This document shows positions 52,731 through 60,188 of a stretch of 64,000 nucleotides of DNA, piece by piece. The notes beneath the pieces were generated by a model. That model was not told the DNA's origin. It ran no database searches and worked only from the letters and a program-made list of their open reading frames with translations. Origin of the DNA: CAYLPJ01 sp964385465 (GTDB lineage Bacteria > Planctomycetota > Phycisphaerae > SM23-33); NCBI GenBank assembly GCA_964385465.1, contig CAYLPJ010000012.1, positions 1 to 64,000 of the forward strand, in the 5' to 3' direction. Position 1 is the first letter of the stretch. Each line of letters begins with the position of its first letter. Position numbers and translations under genes: made by a program.

Positions 52731-55700
52731 ATGACGACAGCTATGCATTCGGCGATGGTTCCCGAGGCGATCGTCCGCAAGCTGCGCGAGCTGATCTGGC
52801 GGACGCGACTGGTGATCGCCTTCCGCGGCGCGATGGCCACCGTCGCCACGGCTGTGGCGTGCGTGCTGGCCATCATGGCCATCGACTACTGGGTGGTGAT
52901 CTTCTCCGAGGCCCTGCGCTGGACGCTCTCGCTGAGCGCTCTGGGCGTGACGCTCGCGGTGGCCGCCTGGACGGTCGCCCGACCCCTCGCGAAGTCGTTC
53001 ACGCTGGCCGGCGTGGCACGGATGATCGAGGCCCGCCACCCCGAACTGCACGAGCGCATCAGCTCCACCGTTGAGCTGCTGACCACGCCCGACGCGCCTG
53101 AGCTTCGCGGCTCCGATGCGCTGATCGCCGCCCTGGCCGATGAGGCCGTCACCGACGCGCGCGGCGTCCGCACCGGGCGCGAGGTCAACTTTGCCGCCGC
53201 GGTCCCGTACGTCCTCGCCGCCGGCGCGGTCGTGGCCTTGCTGGCCGGCATCGTCGCGCTGTGGCCCACCCAGGCCGATCGACTGCTCCGCCGGGCCCTG
53301 CTGGCCAACGTCAGCCGCGTGTCGCACACCTCCCTCCGCGTCACCAAGATCGCCGCGCCGGGGCTCAAACGCATCCACGACGGCCAGGCGGACTACGCCA
53401 TGCTCAGTGGACGGCGGCTGCACATCGAGCTGGAGGTCGACGACCCGGCCGTGACCGCCGCCGGCCTGCGGCTGTCGGGGCTCGGAGGCGGCGACGAGGA
53501 GGTCCTCTCCATGACCCGCCTGCCCGACGGCCCGGACGGGCTCCGCCGCTTCGCCGCCACCTGCCCCCCGGCCGAGGGGCCCTTCCGATTCCGCCTTCAC
53601 GCCGGCGACGCGCTGACGCGGTACTGGCGCGTGCAGGTCGTCGAGCAGCCCGCGGTCAGCCGCATCGACATCCGCTACGAGTACCCGGCCTACACCCGCC
53701 GCGAGCCGGAGCTGCGCACGGCCACCAGCGGGGACGTCGCGGCCGTGGCGGGCACGGTCGCGACGATCACGGCACGGACGAACAAGCCGGTATCTTCCGC
53801 CGAGTTTCGCCTGGGCTCCGACGACCGCGCCGGGGAGTTGAACCGGGACCTCGACGGCTCGACGGTCTGTACGTTCCGCGCCGAGCTCACCGAGGGCCTG
53901 GAGACGCGCTGGTCGGCCCGGCTGACCGACGCCTACGGTTTCGTCAACTCCGCCGGGGAGCACAGCGTCAAGGCCCTGAAGGACCAGCGACCCGGCATCG
54001 AGGTGCCGCTTCCCAACACCACGCGGCTGAAGCTCAAGCCCTCCGATCGCCTGCCCATCTCCTACGTCATGAAGGATGACTTCGGCCTCGCCGACGCCGC
54101 CGTGGTGATCGAGGTGGACGGGCGAGCCGTCGATCCGCTTCCGCTGCCGCTTGCCTCGGGCGACGGCAGCGCCCCGGCGAGGGTGACGCGCGGGCGGTGC
54201 GAACTGGACCTGGCCGACCTGCCCCTCAGCGGCGCTCGCCAGGTGACTTTCCGGCTGCGGGCGACGGACATCCTCCCGGCCGAGCAGGGCGGACCGCAGA
54301 AGGGCTTCTCCGAGCTGTTCACCATCCAGTTGGACGCCGAGGCGGCGAGCTTCGCTGAGCAGATGGTTCTCGCCGAGGAGCTGCGGCTGCGCGAAGCCCT
54401 CCAGGAGGTCCTCACCGAGCTGACCGAGGCCAAGAAGGACTCCAGCCATCTCCGCCGGACCGTGCCCAAGGTCAAGACCGTCACCGAGGCCGTCATCGAG
54501 CGAGTCGACCGCATGCGACGCCGCGTCGGCAAGGCCGACACCATCCTTCGCCAGGCCATCGACGAGACCGCCGGCGGGGTCTACCAAGGGATGACCGAAC
54601 GGCTCCAGTCACTGGCCGACGATCATGTCGCCAAGGCGCTGGACCTCGCCGGGCAGATCAAGCTGACCGACCGGCGGAAGCAGCGGGCCGCCCTCGCCGA
54701 CGAGGCGGATTTCCAGGTGGACCGGTCGATCGCGCTCGTCAAGGAACTGCTGAAGGAGTTGGGCGTGCTCACCGAGCAGCTCGCCCGGACGATGGAGTTG
54801 GAGGACCTCGCCGCGCGGCAGGATGAGCTCGCCGACGAACTGGAGCAGATGGAGCTCGATGCGGAAGAGCTCCTCGACGCCGCCAAGGCGCCCAAGGGCG
54901 AGATGACACCCGAGGACTGGAAGAAGGCCCAGGAGGAACTCGCCGACGAGTTGGCGAAGATGGCCCGCAAGACCCCCGGCGCCGTCGAGGAAGAGCTCAA
55001 ACGCGACGCCGAACGCGCCAAAGATCTTCTCAACGAGGCCCGCCGACTCGCCCAGGAGCAGGCTCGCCTTCGCGAGGACATCGAGCAGGCCAAGCATATG
55101 GAGGACCTCCAGCGCGACCTCGAAGCACTTGCCGAACGCCAGGAGAAGCTCGCCGACGCCGCCGCCAAAACGCCGCCCGCGGACACCCAGGCCGAGGCCA
55201 TGGACGACGCGGCCGAGAACATCGAAGCCGCCGCCCTGGAAGAGGCCATCGAGCAGCAGGCCGCGGCTGAAGAGCAGCTCGGCGAGTTGTCCCAGCAGGG
55301 GCAGGAGGCCCGCGAGGCCGACGACCTCGCCGCCAAGGCCGAGCAGATCGCCAAGCAGCAGGCCGATCTCGCCGAGAAGGCCCAAACCGCCGAGGCCGCC
55401 GCCGAGGCCGCCGCCAAGCAGGCTGCCGAGGCCGACCAGGCCGCCAAGGACGCCGAGAAGGCCCGCGACGAGGGTGCAGCCAGGCTCAAGAAGGAGGCGG
55501 AGGACCTGGCCGGCAAGCAGGAGAAGCTCGCCGCCGAGGCCGCCCGGCTCGCCAGGGAAGCGGGCGAGAACCCGCCGACCGCCCAGGCCGCCAAGCGAAC
55601 CCAGCCCGAGCGAACCATGCAGCAGGCCGCCAGGGAGGCCCGCCAGCCGGACTTCCCCAACGCCGCGGCCAAGGCCGACGAGGCACGCAAGCAGGCCGAG

Positions 55701-57773
55701 CGGCTCGCCCAGGAGATCGACCAGGCCGCCAAGGCCGCCGCGAAAAAGGCGGGCAACGCCAAGGAAGATCAGAAGGCCGCCCTGAAGAAGCAAGCCGATG
55801 CGGCCGCGAAGTCCGCAAAGAAGGCCGCCGACATCGCCGAGGGCCAGAAGGCGCTCGCCGAGCAGTTCGCCAAGCGCGCCGATGGCGCGAGGTCGCTGAA
55901 CGAGCAATTCAAGCAGGCCTCCGCCAAGGCCGCTCAACAGAAGAAAGCCGCCCAGCAGAAGGCCGCCGAGGCCAAGCGCGAGGCCCAGCGGCTGGCCACG
56001 CCGCAGAAGCAGACGGCCTCCAAGGCCGCACAACTGGCTCGAGAGGCCGCCAAGGCGGGCGAGAAGGCCCGCGAGGCCGCCGAGCGGAACAACCCCACGG
56101 AAGAGATGAACCGTGCCGCGGCCGCCCTCCAGAGGGCCCAGGCCGACGCCGCCTCCGAGCAGGCCCTCAAGGCGGCCGACGAGGCGCAGAAGCTCGCCCG
56201 CGAGCTTCGCGACGCCGCCGCCGACGCGCCGAAGGGCGCCAAGGAGCAGGCGAGGAATCTCGGGGAGATGGCCCGCCAGCAGGGCAGGCTTCGCGAGGAG
56301 GCCAAGAAGCTCCTGGCCCGGAAGAACCAGATCGAGCAGGCCATGGCCAAGCGAGAGCTCGCGCGCCTTCGCAAGGCCCAGGCGGAACTGGCCAAGGAGG
56401 CCGGCAAACTCGCCGACCAGGTCAAGCAGGACGCGCCGCAGCCCGACCGCCTCGACACCCGCGCGGCCCGGCTGGCGCAGGAGGCCGCCGATGAGCTCGG
56501 CCGGAAGGACCCCGCCGCGGCGGCCGAGAAGGCCGACCAGGCCGGCGAGGACCTCGGCGAGGTCGCCCAGCGGCTGAACCGGGAGATCGGGCGGCGGCCC
56601 GAGCCGCCGGCGGGGCAGGAGTCGGCCGGCCCGCCGGAAGAGGGTCAGGCAGAAGGGGCCCAGCCCGAAGCCGGCCAGCCGGAGACGGGGCAACAGGACG
56701 GTGGCCAGGAACAGGGCGGTCAGCCCGAGGGCGGCCAGGAGCAGGGCGGTCAGCCGGAAGGGGGCCAGGAGCAGGGCGGTCAGCCCGAGGGCGGCCAGGA
56801 GCAGGGCCGGCCGCAGGACGAGAATGGAGAGCAGGTGATCGCCCAGGGCTCGACGGCCCAGCAGGGGGGTCGGCCGACCGGCGGCAACGCCGAGCAGATG
56901 CGGCGCAAGGCCGAGCTGGCCGACAATGCCGCCGACCTCTCCCGACGTCAGCAGCGGCTGGCGCGGCAGATGAAGGCCCTGGCTGAAGCCGACGTGGCGG
57001 AGATGGCCGCTGCCAAGCAGGCCGGCCTTGCCGAGGAGACCGCCGAACTGGCCGAGGACGTCGGGCGCATCCAGGAGCACGCCGAGGAACTCATCCCCGA
57101 GGACGCGGCCCGCAAGGAGGCCGCCGCTGCCGATCAGCACCTCCAGCGGGCCCGCAAGGCCCAGGGCCAGGCTCAGCAGGCCCTCGACGCCGGCCAGGCT
57201 TCCCAGGCCGCCGCGCCCGAGCAACAGAGCGCCCAGGAACTCAGCCGGGCCGCGTCGTCGCTGGAGCGCCTCGGCCGCATGCTCGCCAACGCCGCGTCCA
57301 AACAGCAGAGCGGGGACGAGGCCTTCCAGCCCGAGGAGATGGCGGACGCCTACGAGGCCGCCGACAAAGCGGCCGAGACCCAGGAGCTCTCCGACGCCGC
57401 GCTGGCTTCCGAGCAGCTTCGCGACCTGGCGGACTCGGCCATGGAGCGGGCGCGGGCGATGGGCCTTGCCGTCGGGCAGATGACGCCGCAGACCATGGCC
57501 CAGATGCTCCAGCAGGCACAGATGTCCATCGACTCGCGGTTCGGCACCGGCCCGCAGTTGCCAGACCTCACCGCCGCCCGGCTGGAGCAGATGGGCATCT
57601 CCGTCTCCGACTGGGCACGCCTGCCCGGAAAGCTCCGAGACCAGGTCCTCCAGGCCGGCGCGACGCGAAGCCCCGAGGAATACCGCGCGCTCATCCGACG
57701 GTACTTCCGGGAGATCGCCCGTCGTGGAGCCCGGGCCGCTGCGGAGACGTCCACGGAGAAGAAGAAGCCATGA
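52731..57773 (+). CDS. Giant coiled-coil membrane protein (DUF4175-like N-terminus)
   Basis: A 1,680-residue protein. Three transmembrane segments occur in the first 185 residues (IAFRGAMATVATAVACVLAI; TLSLSALGVTLAVAAWTVA; VLAAGAVVALLAGIVALW). Next come Ig-like or DUF4175-like extracytoplasmic segments to about 540 (RIDIRYEYPAYTRREPELRT). From about 540 to 1320 the protein is a long, almost unbroken Ala/Lys/Glu/Gln coiled coil (QLARTMELEDLAARQDELAD and many similar). A Gly/Gln/Glu repeat tract follows (1325-1359), then a further coil and a C-terminal segment ending in a short KKK tail. It would reach tens of nanometres into or across the periplasm. It resembles proteins found after MoxR-DUF58-BatA genes in planctomycetes; its role is unknown. 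The next gene overlaps its stop by 4 nt. Confidence 0.82.
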   Translation: MTTAMHSAMVPEAIVRKLRELIWRTRLVIAFRGAMATVATAVACVLAIMAIDYWVVIFSEALRWTLSLSALGVTLAVAAWTVARPLAKSFTLAGVARMIEARHPELHERISSTVELLTTPDAPELRGSDALIAALADEAVTDARGVRTGREVNFAAAVPYVLAAGAVVALLAGIVALWPTQADRLLRRALLANVSRVSHTSLRVTKIAAPGLKRIHDGQADYAMLSGRRLHIELEVDDPAVTAAGLRLSGLGGGDEEVLSMTRLPDGPDGLRRFAATCPPAEGPFRFRLHAGDALTRYWRVQVVEQPAVSRIDIRYEYPAYTRREPELRTATSGDVAAVAGTVATITARTNKPVSSAEFRLGSDDRAGELNRDLDGSTVCTFRAELTEGLETRWSARLTDAYGFVNSAGEHSVKALKDQRPGIEVPLPNTTRLKLKPSDRLPISYVMKDDFGLADAAVVIEVDGRAVDPLPLPLASGDGSAPARVTRGRCELDLADLPLSGARQVTFRLRATDILPAEQGGPQKGFSELFTIQLDAEAASFAEQMVLAEELRLREALQEVLTELTEAKKDSSHLRRTVPKVKTVTEAVIERVDRMRRRVGKADTILRQAIDETAGGVYQGMTERLQSLADDHVAKALDLAGQIKLTDRRKQRAALADEADFQVDRSIALVKELLKELGVLTEQLARTMELEDLAARQDELADELEQMELDAEELLDAAKAPKGEMTPEDWKKAQEELADELAKMARKTPGAVEEELKRDAERAKDLLNEARRLAQEQARLREDIEQAKHMEDLQRDLEALAERQEKLADAAAKTPPADTQAEAMDDAAENIEAAALEEAIEQQAAAEEQLGELSQQGQEAREADDLAAKAEQIAKQQADLAEKAQTAEAAAEAAAKQAAEADQAAKDAEKARDEGAARLKKEAEDLAGKQEKLAAEAARLAREAGENPPTAQAAKRTQPERTMQQAAREARQPDFPNAAAKADEARKQAERLAQEIDQAAKAAAKKAGNAKEDQKAALKKQADAAAKSAKKAADIAEGQKALAEQFAKRADGARSLNEQFKQASAKAAQQKKAAQQKAAEAKREAQRLATPQKQTASKAAQLAREAAKAGEKAREAAERNNPTEEMNRAAAALQRAQADAASEQALKAADEAQKLARELRDAAADAPKGAKEQARNLGEMARQQGRLREEAKKLLARKNQIEQAMAKRELARLRKAQAELAKEAGKLADQVKQDAPQPDRLDTRAARLAQEAADELGRKDPAAAAEKADQAGEDLGEVAQRLNREIGRRPEPPAGQESAGPPEEGQAEGAQPEAGQPETGQQDGGQEQGGQPEGGQEQGGQPEGGQEQGGQPEGGQEQGRPQDENGEQVIAQGSTAQQGGRPTGGNAEQMRRKAELADNAADLSRRQQRLARQMKALAEADVAEMAAAKQAGLAEETAELAEDVGRIQEHAEELIPEDAARKEAAAADQHLQRARKAQGQAQQALDAGQASQAAAPEQQSAQELSRAASSLERLGRMLANAASKQQSGDEAFQPEEMADAYEAADKAAETQELSDAALASEQLRDLADSAMERARAMGLAVGQMTPQTMAQMLQQAQMSIDSRFGTGPQLPDLTAARLEQMGISVSDWARLPGKLRDQVLQAGATRSPEEYRALIRRYFREIARRGARAAAETSTEKKKP
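56703..56807 (+). repeat. 30-bp in-frame tandem repeat in the giant coiled-coil gene
   Basis: Three and a half copies of a 30-bp unit start at 56703, 56733, 56763 and 56793. Each encodes GQEQGGQPEG, with a few synonymous changes between copies. The tract is flanked by more Gly/Gln/Glu-rich sequence and breaks the long coiled coil. Copy number is likely to vary between strains. Confidence 0.9.
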
Positions 57774-58855
57774 CGCACTTTGCCCATGCCATCCATTCCC
57801 GGCCAGCCCGCGCTGCCCTCGCGTTGGTGCTGCTGTTTGCCTGGGGCGTCGCAACGTCCCCGGTGCTCGCCGATGAGGCCTCGCCCGCGCTGGCCAAGTA
57901 CAAGGACCGCCTGGACTCGTCGATCGATCGGGCCCTGGCCTACCTGGCGACGAAGCAGTTGAAGGACGGATCGTTCCGGTCGGACATGCGCGGCAACGTG
58001 GGGATCACCAGCTTGTGCGTGATGGCGTTCCTTGCCAAGGGCTACACGCCGGGCACGGGCCCCTACGGGGAGACGATCAACCGCGGCGTGGATTTCGTGC
58101 TGGACCACCAGGCTTCCAACGGCATGTTGACGGGGCCGACGGCCTCGCACGGGCCGATGTACGGGCACACGATCTCCACGCTGCTGCTGTCGGAGGTCTC
58201 GGGCATGGTCACGCCCGATCGCCAGGAGCGGGTGGACCATGCTCTCTCGCGGGCGCTTCGGCTGACGCTGGCGGCGCAGAAGGTCAAGAAGAACCGCATC
58301 CACCAGGGCGGGTGGCGGTATCAGCACACCAGCACCGACAGCGACATTTCCTGCACCGGCTGGGCCCTGATGAGCCTTCGGTCCTCGCGGAACGGCGGCG
58401 CGCCCATTCCCGGCAAGGCGATCAAGGATGCCCTCCAGTTCGTGATGAACTGCCGATGCCCCGACGGGGGGTTCGGCTACACGAGCCCGTCCTCGCCCGG
58501 CTTGGCGCGGACGGGCACGGCGCTGCTGTGCATCGAGTTGTGCGGCAAGCACCGCCACAAGGCGGCCGTCGGGGCCGGCGACTGGATCCTCAAGCACCTG
58601 CCCACGCGGTTCGGCGGCGGCCACTTCTACTACGGGCTCTACTACTGCGCCCAGGGCATGTTCCAGCTTGGCGGAGAGTACTGGGAGCGCTGGGCGGGCA
58701 CCATGTACGACATGATGCTCAAGTACCAGAAGAAGGACGGCTCCTGGCCGCAGGGCGTCAGCTCCGAGGCCAAGGCGGGCACGTGCTATTCCACCGCCAT
58801 GGGGGTCCTGGCGATGAGCGTATCCTACCGGCAGCTTCCGATCTACCAGCGGTAG
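57770..58855 (+). CDS. Secreted alpha/alpha-toroid (squalene cyclase/prenyltransferase-like repeat) protein
   Basis: A 361-residue exported protein. The signal peptide ends near residue 35 (VLLFAWGVATSPVLADEASP). The mature part has repeated QW-like units of an alpha/alpha toroid: ALAYLATKQLKDGSFRSDMR, VDFVLDHQASNGMLTG, GGWRYQHTSTDSDISCTGWA, DALQFVMNCRCPDGGFGYTS, YQKKDGSWPQG. The fold is shared by terpene cyclases, prenyltransferase beta subunits and some macroglobulin-like domains. No DXDD cyclase motif is seen, so an enzymatic terpene role is doubtful and a binding role is likely. The ATG overlaps the previous stop as ATGA, so the two genes are translationally coupled. It is the last gene of the operon, before the terminator at 59000-59034. 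Confidence 0.85.
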   Translation: MTHFAHAIHSRPARAALALVLLFAWGVATSPVLADEASPALAKYKDRLDSSIDRALAYLATKQLKDGSFRSDMRGNVGITSLCVMAFLAKGYTPGTGPYGETINRGVDFVLDHQASNGMLTGPTASHGPMYGHTISTLLLSEVSGMVTPDRQERVDHALSRALRLTLAAQKVKKNRIHQGGWRYQHTSTDSDISCTGWALMSLRSSRNGGAPIPGKAIKDALQFVMNCRCPDGGFGYTSPSSPGLARTGTALLCIELCGKHRHKAAVGAGDWILKHLPTRFGGGHFYYGLYYCAQGMFQLGGEYWERWAGTMYDMMLKYQKKDGSWPQGVSSEAKAGTCYSTAMGVLAMSVSYRQLPIYQR

Positions 58856-58999
58856 AAAACCACCGTTTTCGTAGGGGTTTCCCTTGTTTTTCGGCCGAGC
58901 CCGGCCAGTTTGCGGTACGCGCCTAGAATGGTGCAAATGATAGTTCCGCAGCCCGAAATGAAAATGAACCTGGCGCTTTCATGAGGGCAGCGCGGACGG

Positions 59000-59034
59000 G
59001 CCCGGGCGCACTTACGGAGCGTCCGGGCCTTTTT
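59000..59034 (+). terminator. Intrinsic terminator of the MoxR operon (or of a short downstream RNA)
   Basis: A 10-bp stem pairs GCCCGGGCGC (59000-59009) with GCGTCCGGGC (59019-59028), one pair being G-U, around a 9-nt loop. It is followed by C and five T residues. It lies 145 nt after the toroid gene stop. Confidence 0.85.
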
Positions 59035-59066
59035 ATTGGCGCCCCGTTTCCGGGTCGAGGCGCAGC

Positions 59067-59099
59067 AAACGGGCGGCCCCGAAACTTCGGAGTCCGCCC
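59067..59099 (-). terminator. Probable terminator of the PEP-CTERM gene
   Basis: Read on the minus strand, GGGCGG, then an inner CCGAA...TTCGG pair, then CCGCCC form a nested stem-loop, followed by GTTT. It begins 31 nt after the stop of the gene at 59130. The T-tract is short. Confidence 0.5.
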
Positions 59100-59129
59100 G
59101 GTGGGATGTTTCTCTGAGGGATAGTTCGA

Positions 59130-59906
59130 TCAGGCGCGTCTTCGTCGGCGGCGAAGCAGCGCCAGCGCGCCGAAGGCAACCAGCCCGGCCGTAGCGGGCT
59201 CGGGGATCATGCTGTAGATCTGATCGTCGTCCCAGGTGCCCGTGTCATCCAGTTGGGCCAGGACGTAGTTGATATCATTGGGGTCCCGGCGGAACAGGTC
59301 CTCGGAGAAGCGGAGTTCCAGGCTGTCGCCCATGGCCACGTCGTACTTGGTGGACATGGTCGGATCGAACGTGGTGCCCCCCGAGTCGATCACCAACCCG
59401 AAGTGCAGCAGCGTGGTGACCATCGTCCCATCGGCCGGGTCCACCTCGTAGATCGTGCCCTCTTCCAGGCCGGAATCGTCAAAGACCAGGTTGACCGTCA
59501 GCACGGGGGACGGCGGGTTCGTAGGGTCGGCCGGCTCGGTCTCAAAAAACATCATGTTCAGACCGGTCGCGCCGGCGTAGGAGGCCGGCGAGCCGTCGGG
59601 GTCAAACGGATTGTCCGGAGCGGCCGCGACGGGATCGACACTGAGCCCGACATAGCGGTCGGTGGTCTCGGCGCCGAGATACAGCGTGTCGATATCGAGC
59701 CCCGAGCCGTAGTAGTCCATGGCGGATTCGTCGCCCGTGGGGCTGATCGTCCCATCGGGGTTGACAAGGTAGTTGTCCACCATGATCGCATCGTAACCAT
59801 CGTTTCCATCGATGGTTCCGTTGACATCGACGACGGCGGCTCCCGTGGCGCAGGCAAATACCGCCACAACGGACAGCAGGGATCCGAGCATGAGCGCACG
59901 TCTCAT
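59130..59906 (-). CDS. PEP-CTERM sorting domain protein of unknown function
   Basis: A 258-residue exported protein. The signal peptide (RRALMLGSLLSVVAVFACAT to about 25) precedes an acidic, Asp/Gly-rich beta-type domain: VDVNGTIDGNDGYDAIMVDN, YYGSGLDIDTLYLGAETTDR, FDDSGLEEGTIYEVD. At the C-terminus is a PEP-CTERM signal, IPEPATAGLVAFGALALL followed by RRRRRRA, which marks it for an exosortase and for surface or exopolysaccharide association. The acidic repeats might bind Ca2+. I chose the ATG at 59906 because AGAGG lies 6 nt upstream. The promoter at 60018-60046 implies a leader of about 105 nt. No exosortase gene is in the window. Confidence 0.85.
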   Translation of the reverse strand: MRRALMLGSLLSVVAVFACATGAAVVDVNGTIDGNDGYDAIMVDNYLVNPDGTISPTGDESAMDYYGSGLDIDTLYLGAETTDRYVGLSVDPVAAAPDNPFDPDGSPASYAGATGLNMMFFETEPADPTNPPSPVLTVNLVFDDSGLEEGTIYEVDPADGTMVTTLLHFGLVIDSGGTTFDPTMSTKYDVAMGDSLELRFSEDLFRRDPNDINYVLAQLDDTGTWDDDQIYSMIPEPATAGLVAFGALALLRRRRRRA

Positions 59907-60003
59907 AGTCAACCTCTCCTCACCATGTCTCGAGCATGAGCCATGGAACTGCGGGCCCGGTGAGCGCTGAGCACGAGCAGTCGAGCAACCGGGGCACCTG
60001 CCT

Positions 60004-60049
60004 CACTTGACAAAACCAGTATAGCCGGAACATGCCGTTCCGTCAAGTG
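60004..60049 (-). promoter_or_regulatory. Near-consensus promoter with internal palindromic operator
   Basis: On the minus strand TTGACG (60041-60046) and TATACT (60018-60023) are separated by exactly 17 bp. The spacer edge holds a perfect palindrome GGAAC-ggcat-GTTCC (60027-60041). A second outer inverted repeat, CACTTGAC/GTCAAGTG (60004-60011 and 60042-60049), spans the whole promoter. Predicted transcription start is near 60011. A repressor bound to the inner palindrome would block the polymerase. Confidence 0.7.
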
Positions 60050-60188
60050 GTGTTGGCCATACCAGAAAACAAAAATGTCGAACGGGCACGGTCCGACACC
60101 CGCCGCCCCGCCATCAGCACGCCTTGCCCGGGCCGCGGCAGGAGCGTAGGATGACGTGCAATACCTCCCCTCTGACGGAGAACGGCTC

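Noticed and set aside
49224..54587. A minus-strand open frame of nearly 1,800 codons across the VWA and coiled-coil genes
   Set aside because: Same reasoning: it mirrors codon bias of the real plus-strand genes and shows no recognisable domain or ribosome-binding site.
54609..57854. A minus-strand Leu/Gly-rich open frame resembling a membrane or leucine-rich protein
   Set aside because: It is the antisense of the Ala/Lys/Glu coiled coil, where GCC/GAG/AAG codons read backwards as Gly/Leu/Ala. No independent evidence supports it.
57770..58855. Annotation of the toroid proteins as squalene-hopene cyclases
   Set aside because: They have signal peptides, are only 360-405 residues long and lack the DXDD motif of hopene cyclases.
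59000..59034. Bidirectional terminator serving the minus-strand PEP-CTERM gene as well
   Set aside because: Read on the minus strand the stem-loop is followed by GC-rich sequence without T residues, and a separate stem-loop lies closer to that gene's stop.
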